From positions 1-64,000 of the forward strand of contig NZ_LMNA01000003.1 of NCBI RefSeq assembly GCF_001422445.1: 64,000 nucleotides of DNA, read 5' to 3'. Shown here one piece after another: positions 13,964 through 22,205 of the stretch; the first letter of the stretch is position 1; every line of letters begins with the position of its first letter. The notes below the pieces were generated by a model. It saw nothing but the letters and a program-made list of their open reading frames with translations, had not been told where the DNA came from and did not search any database. Made by a program: the position numbers and the translations under genes. Source of the stretch: Pseudorhodoferax sp. Leaf274 (lineage in GTDB: Bacteria; Pseudomonadota; Gammaproteobacteria; Burkholderiales; Burkholderiaceae_C).

Positions 13964-16741
13964 TCATGCGACCGGTTCCGTCGCGCGCACCATGCGCTTG
14001 AGCTCGGGCACGCAGGAGCCGCAGTTGGTGCCGCATTGCAGCGCACCCTGCAGCGCGGCCAGGCGTTCTTCGCCGGTGCCGCTGCATTGCGCCAGCTTGT
14101 CGCAGATGGCCGATTCGCTGACCCCGAAGCAGCTGCAGACGACCTTGCCGCGCGGCTTGACGCCCACTGGAGCCTTGGCCTGGAACGACAGCAACTGGCG
14201 GCCGAAGTCCTGCGCCGGCAACTGGTCCTGCAGCAGCGCGCGGATCCAGGCTTCGGCGCGCGTGTCGCCGGCCAGCAGCACGCCGACCACATGGGCTGCC
14301 TCGCCGGTGCGCTGGAGCCGCACGGCACGGCGCTGGCCGCGGCGCGGATCGGCATAGCGCAGCGTGTCCAGGCCCGACAGGCCCAGCAGCTGTTCGATCT
14401 GCGCCAGCAAGCCATCGGCCGGTGGCTCGTGGCCGGCGGCGCGCAGCAGCACGCCGGTGCGTCCGGCCCCGGCGCCCTGGTCGCCGAACGGAACGCAACT
14501 CACGAAGGGCAGGGCGTCGGCCAGCGCGCGCAGCCGTGCGCGCACGTGCAGGGCTTCGTCTTGTGGCAACCAGGCCATGGCCAGCAGCGACCAGGGCAAT
14601 TCGGCCTTGAGGATCTTGACCGGCGTGTGCTTGAGCTCGGGCTGCTTGGAGACGGGGCAGTGCACGGGCGTCGTCAGCGCGTTCACGCCGGCGAGGGCCG
14701 TGCCGGTGCTGCTGCGCCCGCCCAGGTACTCCGGCCCCCAGTGCATGGCGATGAAGGCCTGCGAGAGCCCCAGGTCGGCGCTCGCCGCCACCGGCACCAC
14801 GATGCTGCCGCGCTGCGAGGTGAGGTAGACCAGGTCGCCATCGGCCAATTGCTGGAGCGCCATGTCCTGCGGGTGCATCTGCACCACGGGTTCGGGCACG
14901 TGGCCGAACAGCCGGCCCAGCGTGCCCGTGCGGCTCATGCCGTGCCATTGGTCGCGCAGGCGGCCGGTGTTCAGCGAGAACGGATAGCGCGCACTGCGCG
15001 CCTCCGCGACGGGGCGGTAGGGCGTGGCGGCAAAGCGCGCGCGGCCATCCTCGGTGGCGAAGCGGCCGTCCTCGTACAGGCGCGGGCGCCCCTGCGTGGC
15101 ACCCGCGGGCAGCGGCCATTGCTGCGGCGTGGCCTCCAGCATGGCGTAGTCCATGCCGGTGATGTCCAGGTCGCGCCCGCGCGTGGTCTCGCGGTGTTCG
15201 TTCCAGACCGATTCGGGCGTCTCGTAGGGGAACAGCGCCGTGCCGCGCCCGAGCCGGCCTGCCAGACGGCGGGCGAACTCGGCCGCGATGTGCCAGTCGT
15301 GGCGGGCCGCGCCCGCCGCGGGCACGGCCGCCCGAACGCGCGAGATGCGCCGCTCGCTGTTGGTGACCGTGCCTTCCTTCTCGCCCCAGGTCGTGGCCGG
15401 CAGCAGCAGGTCGGCGAAGGCGCAGGTGGCGGTGCCGGCGAAGGCCTCCTGCAGCACGACGAACTCCGCGCGCTGCAGCGCGCGGCGCACCGTGGCCTGG
15501 TCCGGCATGGACTGGGCGGGGTTGGTGCAGGCGATCCACAGCGCGCGGATCTCGCCGTCGGCGGCGGCCTGGAACATCTCGATGGCGCTCTTGCCAGGCA
15601 GGGCCGGGATGCGGTCCACGCCCCAGAACGCCGCCACCTCGGCACGGTGCGCGGCATTGGCCATGTCGCGGTGCGCGGGCAGCAGGTTGGACAGCCCGCC
15701 CACTTCGCGGCCGCCCATGGCGTTGGGCTGGCCGGTCAGCGAGAACGGGCCTGCGCCGGCGCGGCCGATCTGGGCCGTGGCCAGGTGCAGGTTGATCAGC
15801 GCCGCATTCTTGGCCGTGCCGCTGGACGACTGGTTCATGCCCATGCAGTACAGGCTCAGCGTGGCCGGCGAGGTGGCGAACAGGCGCGTGGCCTGCACCA
15901 GCGCCTCCTGCGTGATGCCGCACACCTGCGCCACCGCGTCGGGCGTGCAGTCGCGCACCAGGGTCTGCAGTGCGTCGAAGCCGCTGGTGTGGGCGGCGAT
16001 GTAGCCCGGCTGCGTCCAGCCCTCGCGCAGCATCAGGTGCAGCATGCCGTGGAACAGCATCACGTCGGTGCCGGGCTGCAATGCCAGGTGCAGATTGGCG
16101 ATCTCGCAGGTGTCGGTGCGGCGCGGGTCGACCACCACGATCTGCATGGCCGGGTTGGCGCGTTTCGCGTCCTCGATGCGGCGGAACAGGATGGGATGGG
16201 CCCAGGCCGTGTTGCTGCCCACGATGAACAGGCAGTCGGCGTGCTGCAGGTCGTCGTAGCAGGCCGGCGGCGCATCGGCGCCCAGCGTCTGCTTGTAGCC
16301 GGCCACGGCGCTGCTCATGCACAGGCGCGAATTGGTGTCCAGGTTGTTGGTGCCGATCAGGCCCTTGGCCAGCTTGTTGAAGACGTAGTAGTCCTCGGTC
16401 AGCAGCTGGCCCGAGAGGTAGAAGCCCACGGCATCCGGACCGTGCTCGGCGATGACGCGGGCGAAGCGCTCGGCCGCGCCGTCCAGGGCTGCGTCCCAGC
16501 CCAGCGGCTGTGGTGCAGCGCCGCGCGCTGCGCGCTGCATGGGCTGCAGCAAACGCGTCTGGCGCGTCACTTCGGCGCTGGCCGTCAGGTGCAGCGTCGA
16601 GCCCTTGGTGCACAGGCGCCCGAAGTTGGCCGGATGCTGCGGATCGCCGCGCACACCGACGATCTGCCCGGCGTGCGATGCGATCACCACGCCGCAGCCG
16701 ACGCCGCAGTAGGGGCAGGTGGAGCGTGTCTCGGTGGTCAT
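13964..16741 (-). CDS. nasA: Assimilatory nitrate reductase catalytic subunit NasA
   Basis: The 925-residue molybdopterin oxidoreductase reduces nitrate to nitrite in the cytoplasm. The N-terminal [4Fe-4S] ligands are Cys 9, 12, 16 and 44, followed by the Mo-bisMGD domains. A BFD-like [2Fe-2S] domain closes the protein with Cys 869, 871, 907 and 910, as in Klebsiella NasA. No export signal is present, which fits assimilation rather than respiration. It follows the NasC-like flavoprotein gene by 4 bases, which probably feeds it electrons. Confidence 0.95.
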   Translation of the reverse strand: MTTETRSTCPYCGVGCGVVIASHAGQIVGVRGDPQHPANFGRLCTKGSTLHLTASAEVTRQTRLLQPMQRAARGAAPQPLGWDAALDGAAERFARVIAEHGPDAVGFYLSGQLLTEDYYVFNKLAKGLIGTNNLDTNSRLCMSSAVAGYKQTLGADAPPACYDDLQHADCLFIVGSNTAWAHPILFRRIEDAKRANPAMQIVVVDPRRTDTCEIANLHLALQPGTDVMLFHGMLHLMLREGWTQPGYIAAHTSGFDALQTLVRDCTPDAVAQVCGITQEALVQATRLFATSPATLSLYCMGMNQSSSGTAKNAALINLHLATAQIGRAGAGPFSLTGQPNAMGGREVGGLSNLLPAHRDMANAAHRAEVAAFWGVDRIPALPGKSAIEMFQAAADGEIRALWIACTNPAQSMPDQATVRRALQRAEFVVLQEAFAGTATCAFADLLLPATTWGEKEGTVTNSERRISRVRAAVPAAGAARHDWHIAAEFARRLAGRLGRGTALFPYETPESVWNEHRETTRGRDLDITGMDYAMLEATPQQWPLPAGATQGRPRLYEDGRFATEDGRARFAATPYRPVAEARSARYPFSLNTGRLRDQWHGMSRTGTLGRLFGHVPEPVVQMHPQDMALQQLADGDLVYLTSQRGSIVVPVAASADLGLSQAFIAMHWGPEYLGGRSSTGTALAGVNALTTPVHCPVSKQPELKHTPVKILKAELPWSLLAMAWLPQDEALHVRARLRALADALPFVSCVPFGDQGAGAGRTGVLLRAAGHEPPADGLLAQIEQLLGLSGLDTLRYADPRRGQRRAVRLQRTGEAAHVVGVLLAGDTRAEAWIRALLQDQLPAQDFGRQLLSFQAKAPVGVKPRGKVVCSCFGVSESAICDKLAQCSGTGEERLAALQGALQCGTNCGSCVPELKRMVRATEPVA

Positions 16742-16745
16742 GGCG

Positions 16746-17960
16746 TCACGGGGTGGGTTGGCCGAACATCAGCTGGTCGCGGATCTGCTCGACGCTGCGC
16801 CCTTCGCGCAGCAGCTGGAAGTACCAGTTGCCGTCCACCGTGTCGCCGTAAAGGCACGCGCCGACCAACTTGTCGCCCTGGATCACGAGCTTCTTGTAGA
16901 CGCCACCCAGCGCATCGCTCATGACGATCTCCTCCGTGCCCTCGCCGCCCTGGAAGTTGCCGGCCGAGAACAGGTCGATGCCCGTGACCTTGAGCTTGGT
17001 GGAGGTCAGCGAGCCCTGGTAGCGGCCGATGCCGTGGTGCGCCAGGTGGTTGGCCGCCACCTTGCCCTGTTCGAACAGCGGGGCCACCAGGCCGTAGGCG
17101 ATGCCGCGGTGCTGCGCGCACTCGCCCACCGCATACACGCGCGCGTCGGTCACGGTCTGCATGGTGTCGTTGACGACGATGGCGCGCTCGCAGTGCAGCC
17201 GCATGCGCTGCGCCAGCGCGATGTTGGGACGGATGCCCACGGCCATGACGACCAGGTCGGCCGGCGCCTCGCGGCCGTCCTGGAAGCGCACCGCGCGCAC
17301 GCGGCCCGCACCGTTGCCCAGCAACTCCGCCGTGTGCGCGTTGAGCAGGAAGTTCAGGCCGCGCTGCTCCAGCGCACTGCGCAGCAGCCCGCCGGCCACC
17401 TTGTCGAGCTGGCGCTCCATGAGCCAGTCGCCGTGGTGCACCACGCTGACCTGCATGCCGCGCAGCATCAGGCCGTTGGCCGCCTCCAGCCCCAGCAGGC
17501 CGCCGCCGATCACCACCGCGTGCCGGTGTGTCTTGGCGGTCTCGATCATGGTCTGGGTGTCGGCGATGTCGCGGTAGGCGATCACGCCTTCCAGGTCATT
17601 GCCCGGCAGCGGCAGGATGAAAGGGTTGGAGCCCGTGGCCAGCAGCAGCCTGTCGTATCCAGCCTCGGTACCGTCCTCGGCGCGCACCACGCGCCGTGTC
17701 CGGTCCACCTCCACCACCTTCTTGCCCGCGTGCAGCGTGATGCCGTTCGCGCTGTACCACTCCCAGGAGTTCAGCACGATCTGCTCGAGGGTCTGCTCGC
17801 CCGCCAGCACCGGCGACAGCAGGATGCGGTTGTAGTTGGGGTGCGGCTCGGCGCCGAAGACCGTGATGTCGTACAGGTCGGGCGCGATCTTCAGCAGCTC
17901 TTCCAGCGTGCGCACGCCGGCCATGCCGTTGCCGACCATCACGAGTTTCATCTTCTTCAT
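16746..17960 (-). CDS. nasC: NasC-like NAD(P)H/FAD reductase (NirB N-terminal type)
   Basis: The 404-residue flavoprotein aligns with the N-terminal half of the assimilatory nitrite reductase NirB. The FAD motif GNGMAG is at 10-15, the NAD motif GGGLLGLEA at 152-160, and YAVGECAQHRGIAYGLVAP lies near 277. It ends before the BFD and siroheme/[4Fe-4S] domains of NirB. Klebsiella NasC has this architecture and passes electrons from NADH to NasA, so that role is inferred here. The intact ends and tight spacing argue against a truncated pseudogene. Confidence 0.82.
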   Translation of the reverse strand: MKKMKLVMVGNGMAGVRTLEELLKIAPDLYDITVFGAEPHPNYNRILLSPVLAGEQTLEQIVLNSWEWYSANGITLHAGKKVVEVDRTRRVVRAEDGTEAGYDRLLLATGSNPFILPLPGNDLEGVIAYRDIADTQTMIETAKTHRHAVVIGGGLLGLEAANGLMLRGMQVSVVHHGDWLMERQLDKVAGGLLRSALEQRGLNFLLNAHTAELLGNGAGRVRAVRFQDGREAPADLVVMAVGIRPNIALAQRMRLHCERAIVVNDTMQTVTDARVYAVGECAQHRGIAYGLVAPLFEQGKVAANHLAHHGIGRYQGSLTSTKLKVTGIDLFSAGNFQGGEGTEEIVMSDALGGVYKKLVIQGDKLVGACLYGDTVDGNWYFQLLREGRSVEQIRDQLMFGQPTP

Positions 17961-17996
17961 GAGGCTTGTCTTCCTGCGGATACGGGCCGGCCGTCT

Positions 17997-18878
17997 TCAG
18001 TCCAGCTGCAGCATCAGGACGGTGGTGGGCATGCCAATGGGCATGAACGGCATGGCGACCAGGTTGGCGCCAGCCACCGGCCGCGCGCCATGCAGCGCCT
18101 GCGCTGCCAGCGCCGCCTCGTGCTGCGGCCCCGGGCCTTCCAGCCGGCCTTCAGGCTCTGCGAAGGCGAAGCGGCGGCGCACGCCGGCGGCCGTGCCATC
18201 GCTTTCCCAGGCCGAGACCGAGCGCGCGATGGGCGTGGCCAGCGCGGACAGGAAGGCGATCACATACTCGGCGCCGTCGGTCGACGGGCAGGGCAGGGCA
18301 AAGCCGCGGTTGATGCCGACCTTCACGGCGCTGTCCGCGCGCAAGAAGCCTGAGCCCTTGCCCAGGTCGCCCAGGAAAACGGGCCCGCCCTCGGCCCACA
18401 CCCGGCCCGGCAGGCCGGTGCCGCGGCGGAATGCGGTCGCGCGCGAGATGAAGGCGAAGGTGTCGCCGGTGCTGCCGTAGTAGCCGTCCACCAGGGTCAG
18501 GTCGGGCGAGGGCTCCGGGCCGTTGCGCCACAGCTCGATGGCGCCGGCATGGTCCTCGTCGTCCCCGCAGAACAGCAGCACCACCGCGCGCAGCGCTCCA
18601 TGCTGGAACAGCGGCAGCGCGATGCCGCAGCTCAGGCCTTCCGCCTGCGCGACGGCGCTGCGGCGGAACAGCGGATCGGCCAGGTCGCTCAGCACGATGG
18701 GGTGGCCCTTGTCCCAGGCCATGCCGGGCAGCCCATCGCCACGACCGAACCGCAGGCTGCGCGTCGCGGCTTCGAAGCGCTTGCAGTCGCCGAAGACGCC
18801 GCCGCCGAATTCCAGCAGGCTGCCGTCCGGGCTGGGCAGCCAGAACTCCGCGGCACGGATGAAGGTCTTGCGGGCCAT
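17997..18878 (-). CDS. GAF-like protein of the nitrate operon
   Basis: The 293-residue protein has two segments that look like GAF folds. Residues about 10-110 (GRGDGLPGMAWDKGHPIVL and GIALPLFQHGALRAVVLLF) are echoed at about 135-225 (FRRGTGLPGRVWAEGGPVFL and GFALPCPSTDGAEYVIAFL). The internal duplication of the G-x-GLPG-x-x-W motif is clear by eye. No output domain is present, so it is a stand-alone sensor or binding module. It sits 11 bases after nrtD and 36 before nasC, which makes a role in sensing nitrogen or redox state plausible. Confidence 0.72.
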   Translation of the reverse strand: MARKTFIRAAEFWLPSPDGSLLEFGGGVFGDCKRFEAATRSLRFGRGDGLPGMAWDKGHPIVLSDLADPLFRRSAVAQAEGLSCGIALPLFQHGALRAVVLLFCGDDEDHAGAIELWRNGPEPSPDLTLVDGYYGSTGDTFAFISRATAFRRGTGLPGRVWAEGGPVFLGDLGKGSGFLRADSAVKVGINRGFALPCPSTDGAEYVIAFLSALATPIARSVSAWESDGTAAGVRRRFAFAEPEGRLEGPGPQHEAALAAQALHGARPVAGANLVAMPFMPIGMPTTVLMLQLD

Positions 18879-18889
18879 CGCGCGCGCTT

Positions 18890-19699
18890 TCAGGCAGCGG
18901 TCTTCTCTACGTGCGCCTGGCGCGTGTAGAGGAAGTCGATCACGGCCTTGCGATACATCACGTAGTGGCGGTCCTCGGCCAGTTCCACGCGGTTGCGCGG
19001 GCGCTGCAGGTTCACCGACAGCACCTCGCCGATGGTGGCCGCAGGGCCATTGGTCATCATCACGATCTTGTCGGACAGCAGCACGGCCTCGTCCACATCG
19101 TGGGTGACCATCACCACCGTGCTCTGGGTCTTCTGCACGATGGCCAGCAGCTCGTCCTGCAGCTTGGCGCGCGTCAGCGCGTCCAGTGCGCCGAAGGGCT
19201 CGTCCATGAGCAGCACCTTGGGCTCCATGGCCAGGGCCCGGGCGATGCCCACGCGCTGCTTCATGCCGCCGGAGATCTCGCCCGGGCGCTTGTGGGTGGC
19301 GGGCGTCAGGCCGACCAGCGCCAGCGCGGCCTCGGTGCGTTCCTTGAGTTGCGCCTTGGTCTCCTTGGCGCCGAACACACGCTCCACGCCCAGGTGGATG
19401 TTCTCGAAGCAGGTCAGCCAGGGCAGCAGCGAGTGGTTCTGGAACACCACGGCGCGCTCGGGGCCGGGGCCGGCGATCTCCTTGTTGGCGCACAGCAGCG
19501 TGCCCTGGGTCGGCTGCGTCAGGCCGGCGATCAGGTTCAGCAGCGTGGACTTGCCGCAGCCCGAGTGGCCGATCAGCGCGACGAATTCGCCCTTGGCCAC
19601 GGTGAGGTGGATGTCGCGCAGCGCGAGGAAGCGGCCGCGCGGCGTGTTGAAGGCCTGCTCGACGCCCTGGATCTCGATGAACTTCTTGTCGCCGCTCAT
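18890..19699 (-). CDS. nrtD: Nitrate ABC transporter ATP-binding protein
   Basis: The 269-residue ATPase has Walker A GHSGCGKST at 44-52, the signature ISGGMKQR at 142-149, and Walker B LLMDEPFG at 163-170. The sequence is of the NrtC/NrtD/SsuB-type importer group. It lacks the C-terminal NrtA-like regulatory domain of cyanobacterial NrtC, so a homodimer of this subunit probably powers the transporter. Its start overlaps the nrtB stop by 4 bases. Confidence 0.9.
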   Translation of the reverse strand: MSGDKKFIEIQGVEQAFNTPRGRFLALRDIHLTVAKGEFVALIGHSGCGKSTLLNLIAGLTQPTQGTLLCANKEIAGPGPERAVVFQNHSLLPWLTCFENIHLGVERVFGAKETKAQLKERTEAALALVGLTPATHKRPGEISGGMKQRVGIARALAMEPKVLLMDEPFGALDALTRAKLQDELLAIVQKTQSTVVMVTHDVDEAVLLSDKIVMMTNGPAATIGEVLSVNLQRPRNRVELAEDRHYVMYRKAVIDFLYTRQAHVEKTAA

Positions 19700-20613
19700 G
19701 ACCGGACCTCTTCGAAAGTGAATGCCGATGCCAGCTTGATGAGTGCGTACTCCAGCAGCAGGCCGACGATGCCGATCACGAAGATGGCGATGATGATGTT
19801 TTTGACGTTGAGGTTGTTCCACTCGTCCCAGACCCAGAAGCCGATGCCCACGCCGCCGGTCAGCATCTCGGCCGCCACGATCACGAGCCAGGCAGTGCCC
19901 ACCGCCAGGCGCACGCCGGTCAGCATGTACGGCAGCACGGCGGGGAACAGGATCTTGGTGACGATCTTCCATTCCGACAGGTTCAGCACGCGGGCCACGT
20001 TCATGTAGTCCTGCGGCACGCGCTGCACACCCACGGCGGTGTTGATGATCATGGGCCAGATCGAACAGATGAAGATGGTCCAGATGGCGGCCGGGTTGGC
20101 GCCCTTGAACACCAGCAGGCCGATCGGCAGCCAGGCCAGCGGCGAGACCGGCCGCAGCAGGCTGATCAGCGGGTTGAACATGCGCGACAGGAAGGTGAAG
20201 CGCCCGATCGCGAAGCCGGCCGGAATGCCAACCAGCGCCGCCAGGCCGAAGCCCATGGCCACGCGCTGCAGCGAGGACAGCACGTTCCAGCCCACGCCCT
20301 GGTCGTTCGGGCCGTTGCGGTAGAACGGGTTGCTGAAGACGTCGACCGCCTGCGCCCAGGTGTCGCGCGGCGTCGGGATGCTGCCGGCCGTGGCGACCGA
20401 CACGATCTCCCACAGCACGACCAACAGGCCCAGGCCGGCCAGCGGCGGCAGCACGCGCAGCCACAGGCCGCGCCAGTCGAACGGCTGCTTGCGCACCGGG
20501 GCCGGGGTCGGCGCCGCGTCGTTGGCGGCGGCCTTGGGCACGACCTTCAGGTCGCGCGGTGCGGCATCGGGCGGCACGGCCTCGATGGGGGAATGGAAGA
20601 CAGCGGACACCAT
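19696..20613 (-). CDS. nrtB: Nitrate ABC transporter permease NrtB
   Basis: The 305-residue inner membrane protein has a long hydrophilic N-terminal tail of about 50 residues, then about six hydrophobic segments. The EAA-type loop for ATPase contact includes QDYMNVARVLNLSEWKIVTK near 205-225. It forms the channel for nitrate (possibly nitrite or cyanate) import with NrtA and NrtD. It lies 13 bases after nrtA and overlaps nrtD by 4 bases. Confidence 0.9.
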   Translation of the reverse strand: MVSAVFHSPIEAVPPDAAPRDLKVVPKAAANDAAPTPAPVRKQPFDWRGLWLRVLPPLAGLGLLVVLWEIVSVATAGSIPTPRDTWAQAVDVFSNPFYRNGPNDQGVGWNVLSSLQRVAMGFGLAALVGIPAGFAIGRFTFLSRMFNPLISLLRPVSPLAWLPIGLLVFKGANPAAIWTIFICSIWPMIINTAVGVQRVPQDYMNVARVLNLSEWKIVTKILFPAVLPYMLTGVRLAVGTAWLVIVAAEMLTGGVGIGFWVWDEWNNLNVKNIIIAIFVIGIVGLLLEYALIKLASAFTFEEVRS

Positions 20614-20626
20614 GGGGAGTTCTCCT

Positions 20627-21883
20627 TCAGACCTTGACCTTGAAACCGTCGGCGTACTTCTGCGGGTCCTTGCCGTCCCACACCACGCCGTCCAGCAGCT
20701 TGCTGCTGCGCATCACGTCCTTGGGCACGTTGGCCTTGGCAGCCGTGGCGGCTTCCCTGTACAGATCGATCTTGTTGATCTGCTTGGCCACGGCCAGGTA
20801 GTCCGGGTGCTCCTTCAGCAGGCCCCAGCGCTTGTGCTGCGTCAGGAACCACATGCCGTCGGACAGGTAGGGCATGCCGACCAGGCCGTCGTTGTAGAAC
20901 TTCATGTAGTTCGGGTCGTCCCAGGTCTTGCCCAGGCCGTTCTGGTAGCGGCCCAGGATGCGCTGGTTGATCACGTCCACGCTGGTGTTGACATAGGCCT
21001 TGTCGGCCACGGTCTCGGCCATCTTCATCTTGTTGGACAGGCTGGCGTCGATCCACTTGCTGGCCTCCAGGATGGCGGCCACCACGGCACGGCAGGTGTT
21101 GGGGTTCTTCTGCGCGAACTCGCCGGTGGTGCCCAGCGCCTTCTCGGGGTGGTCCTTCCAGATGTCCTGCGAGGTCACGGCGGTGATGCCGATGCCGTCG
21201 GCCACGGCGCGGTGGCCCCAGGGCTCGCCCACGCAATAGCCGTCCATGTTGCCGATGCGCATGTTGGCCACCATCTGCGGCGGCGGCACGGTGGTGATCT
21301 TGCTGTCCTTCATCGGGTTGATGCCCGCCGAAGCCAGCCAGTAGTACAGCCACATCGCGTGTGTGCCGGTGGGGAAGGTCTGCGCGAAGGTGTATTCGCG
21401 CTTTTCCTTGGCCATCAGCTGGGCCAGCGTGCCGGCGTCCACCGCGCCCTTGTCGGCCAGCTTCTTGGACAGCGTGATGGCCTGGCCGTTGTGGTTCAGG
21501 TTCATGAGCACGGCCATGTCCTTCTTGGGGCCGGAGACGCCCAGGTGCACGCCGTAGACCAGGCCCCACAGCACGTGGGCCATGTCGAGCTCGCCGTTGA
21601 CCAGCTTGTCGCGCACGCCGGGCCAGCTGGCTTCCTTGCTCGGGATGATCTTGACGCCGTACTTCTGGTCGATGCCCAGAACCGAGGCCATCACCACGCT
21701 GGCGCAGTCGGTCAGGGGGATGAAGCCGATCTTCACTTCCTTCTTCTCGGGCGCATCGGAGCCGGCGGCCCACGCACCGCGCGTGACCAGGTCGCCCAGC
21801 AGGGCGGTGGTTGCCACGGCGCCGGCTTTGCGGATGAAGTCGCGCCGTGCCGGTGCCGGGCGGGCGGAAGCGTGTGGGGTCAT
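20627..21883 (-). CDS. nrtA: Nitrate-binding protein NrtA, Tat-exported
   Basis: The 418-residue periplasmic binding protein of the NrtA/CmpA family starts with a twin-arginine signal (RRDFIRKAGAVATTALLG). Family motifs include IGFIPLTDCASVVMA and YCVGEPWGHRAV, and the length matches NrtA. The start at 21883 (MTPHASARPAPARRDF) is chosen because an in-frame ATG at 21952 lies within the leader terminator. It is the first gene of the nrt-nas operon, preceded by an ANTAR-type leader and a sigma-54 promoter. Confidence 0.92.
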   Translation of the reverse strand: MTPHASARPAPARRDFIRKAGAVATTALLGDLVTRGAWAAGSDAPEKKEVKIGFIPLTDCASVVMASVLGIDQKYGVKIIPSKEASWPGVRDKLVNGELDMAHVLWGLVYGVHLGVSGPKKDMAVLMNLNHNGQAITLSKKLADKGAVDAGTLAQLMAKEKREYTFAQTFPTGTHAMWLYYWLASAGINPMKDSKITTVPPPQMVANMRIGNMDGYCVGEPWGHRAVADGIGITAVTSQDIWKDHPEKALGTTGEFAQKNPNTCRAVVAAILEASKWIDASLSNKMKMAETVADKAYVNTSVDVINQRILGRYQNGLGKTWDDPNYMKFYNDGLVGMPYLSDGMWFLTQHKRWGLLKEHPDYLAVAKQINKIDLYREAATAAKANVPKDVMRSSKLLDGVVWDGKDPQKYADGFKVKV

Positions 21884-21912
21884 GCGAACTCCTGGATCGA
21901 AGAAGGGAAGCG

Positions 21913-21977
21913 GAAAAACAAAAACGGCGCCCATTTCCTGGCCGCGAAACATCGCGGTTCGAGAAATGGACGCCGTT
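21913..21977 (-). terminator. Leader terminator upstream of nrtA
   Basis: On the minus strand a 15-bp arm (21977-21963) pairs with 21937-21923 with a single mismatch, enclosing a small GC-rich hairpin. It is followed by TTTTTGTTTTT. It lies 30 bases upstream of the nrtA start. Its 5' arm is shared with hairpin P2, so the two structures cannot form together. Confidence 0.88.
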
Positions 21978-22023
21978 GTCCAGTTGGCCCTGAAGCCTTG
22001 AATCCTGGCCGCCTTTGGCCGGG
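21967..22023 (-). promoter_or_regulatory. Two-hairpin ANTAR target in the nrtA leader
   Basis: Read on the minus strand, P1 (22023-22004) has a 7-bp stem with one mismatch and the hexaloop AAAGGC. P2 (21982-21967) has a 5-bp stem TGGAC/GTCCA and the hexaloop AACGGC. Both loops have A at position 1 and G at position 4, the known requirement for ANTAR protein recognition. P2 overlaps the 5' arm of the downstream terminator, so bound NasR would favour read-through into nrtA. The pattern is seen directly; the mechanism is taken from Klebsiella NasR. Confidence 0.82.
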
Positions 22024-22037
22024 ATGTGCTGGTGCTA

Positions 22038-22053
22038 TGCAGTTCGCGTGCCA
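22038..22053 (-). promoter_or_regulatory. Sigma-54 (RpoN) promoter of the nrt-nas operon
   Basis: The minus strand reads TGGCACGCGAACTGCA. It matches the sigma-54 consensus TGGCACG-N4-TTGCA with exact GG-to-GC spacing and one mismatch. The predicted start of transcription is about 12 bases past the GC, near 22027, just before hairpin P1. This implies NtrC-type nitrogen control of initiation, in addition to nitrate control of elongation by NasR. Confidence 0.82.
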
Positions 22054-22205
22054 GCTCGGGCGATGGCGGCGGTCAACGGGATTTGTTCATAGATATCAAA
22101 TGCTTGCGACTGATTTCTGACGATGTGCCTGGCCCAGGGCGTGTGATCGAAGATGGTGCGCGGCGCAGCCCAGGCACAAAACTTGTGCGGCGCAGCACGC
22201 ACCGT

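Noticed and set aside
12981-16613. A 1210-codon frame that could be read as a giant YbiB fusion.
   Set aside because: Only the last 302 codons match YbiB; the rest is the wrong frame of nasA.
14036-16924. A 962-codon rightward open frame opposite nasA.
   Set aside because: It is a GC-driven shadow: the composition is Gln/His/Val/Arg-rich without domains, and the leftward frame is a full nitrate reductase with all cysteine motifs.
16746-17960. A truncated nirB pseudogene.
   Set aside because: The frame is intact, the ends are clean, it is tightly spaced with nasA, and Klebsiella NasC has the same size and domains.
21884-21952. An N-terminal extension of NrtA by 23 residues.
   Set aside because: It would translate the leader terminator; the Tat signal begins properly at 21883.
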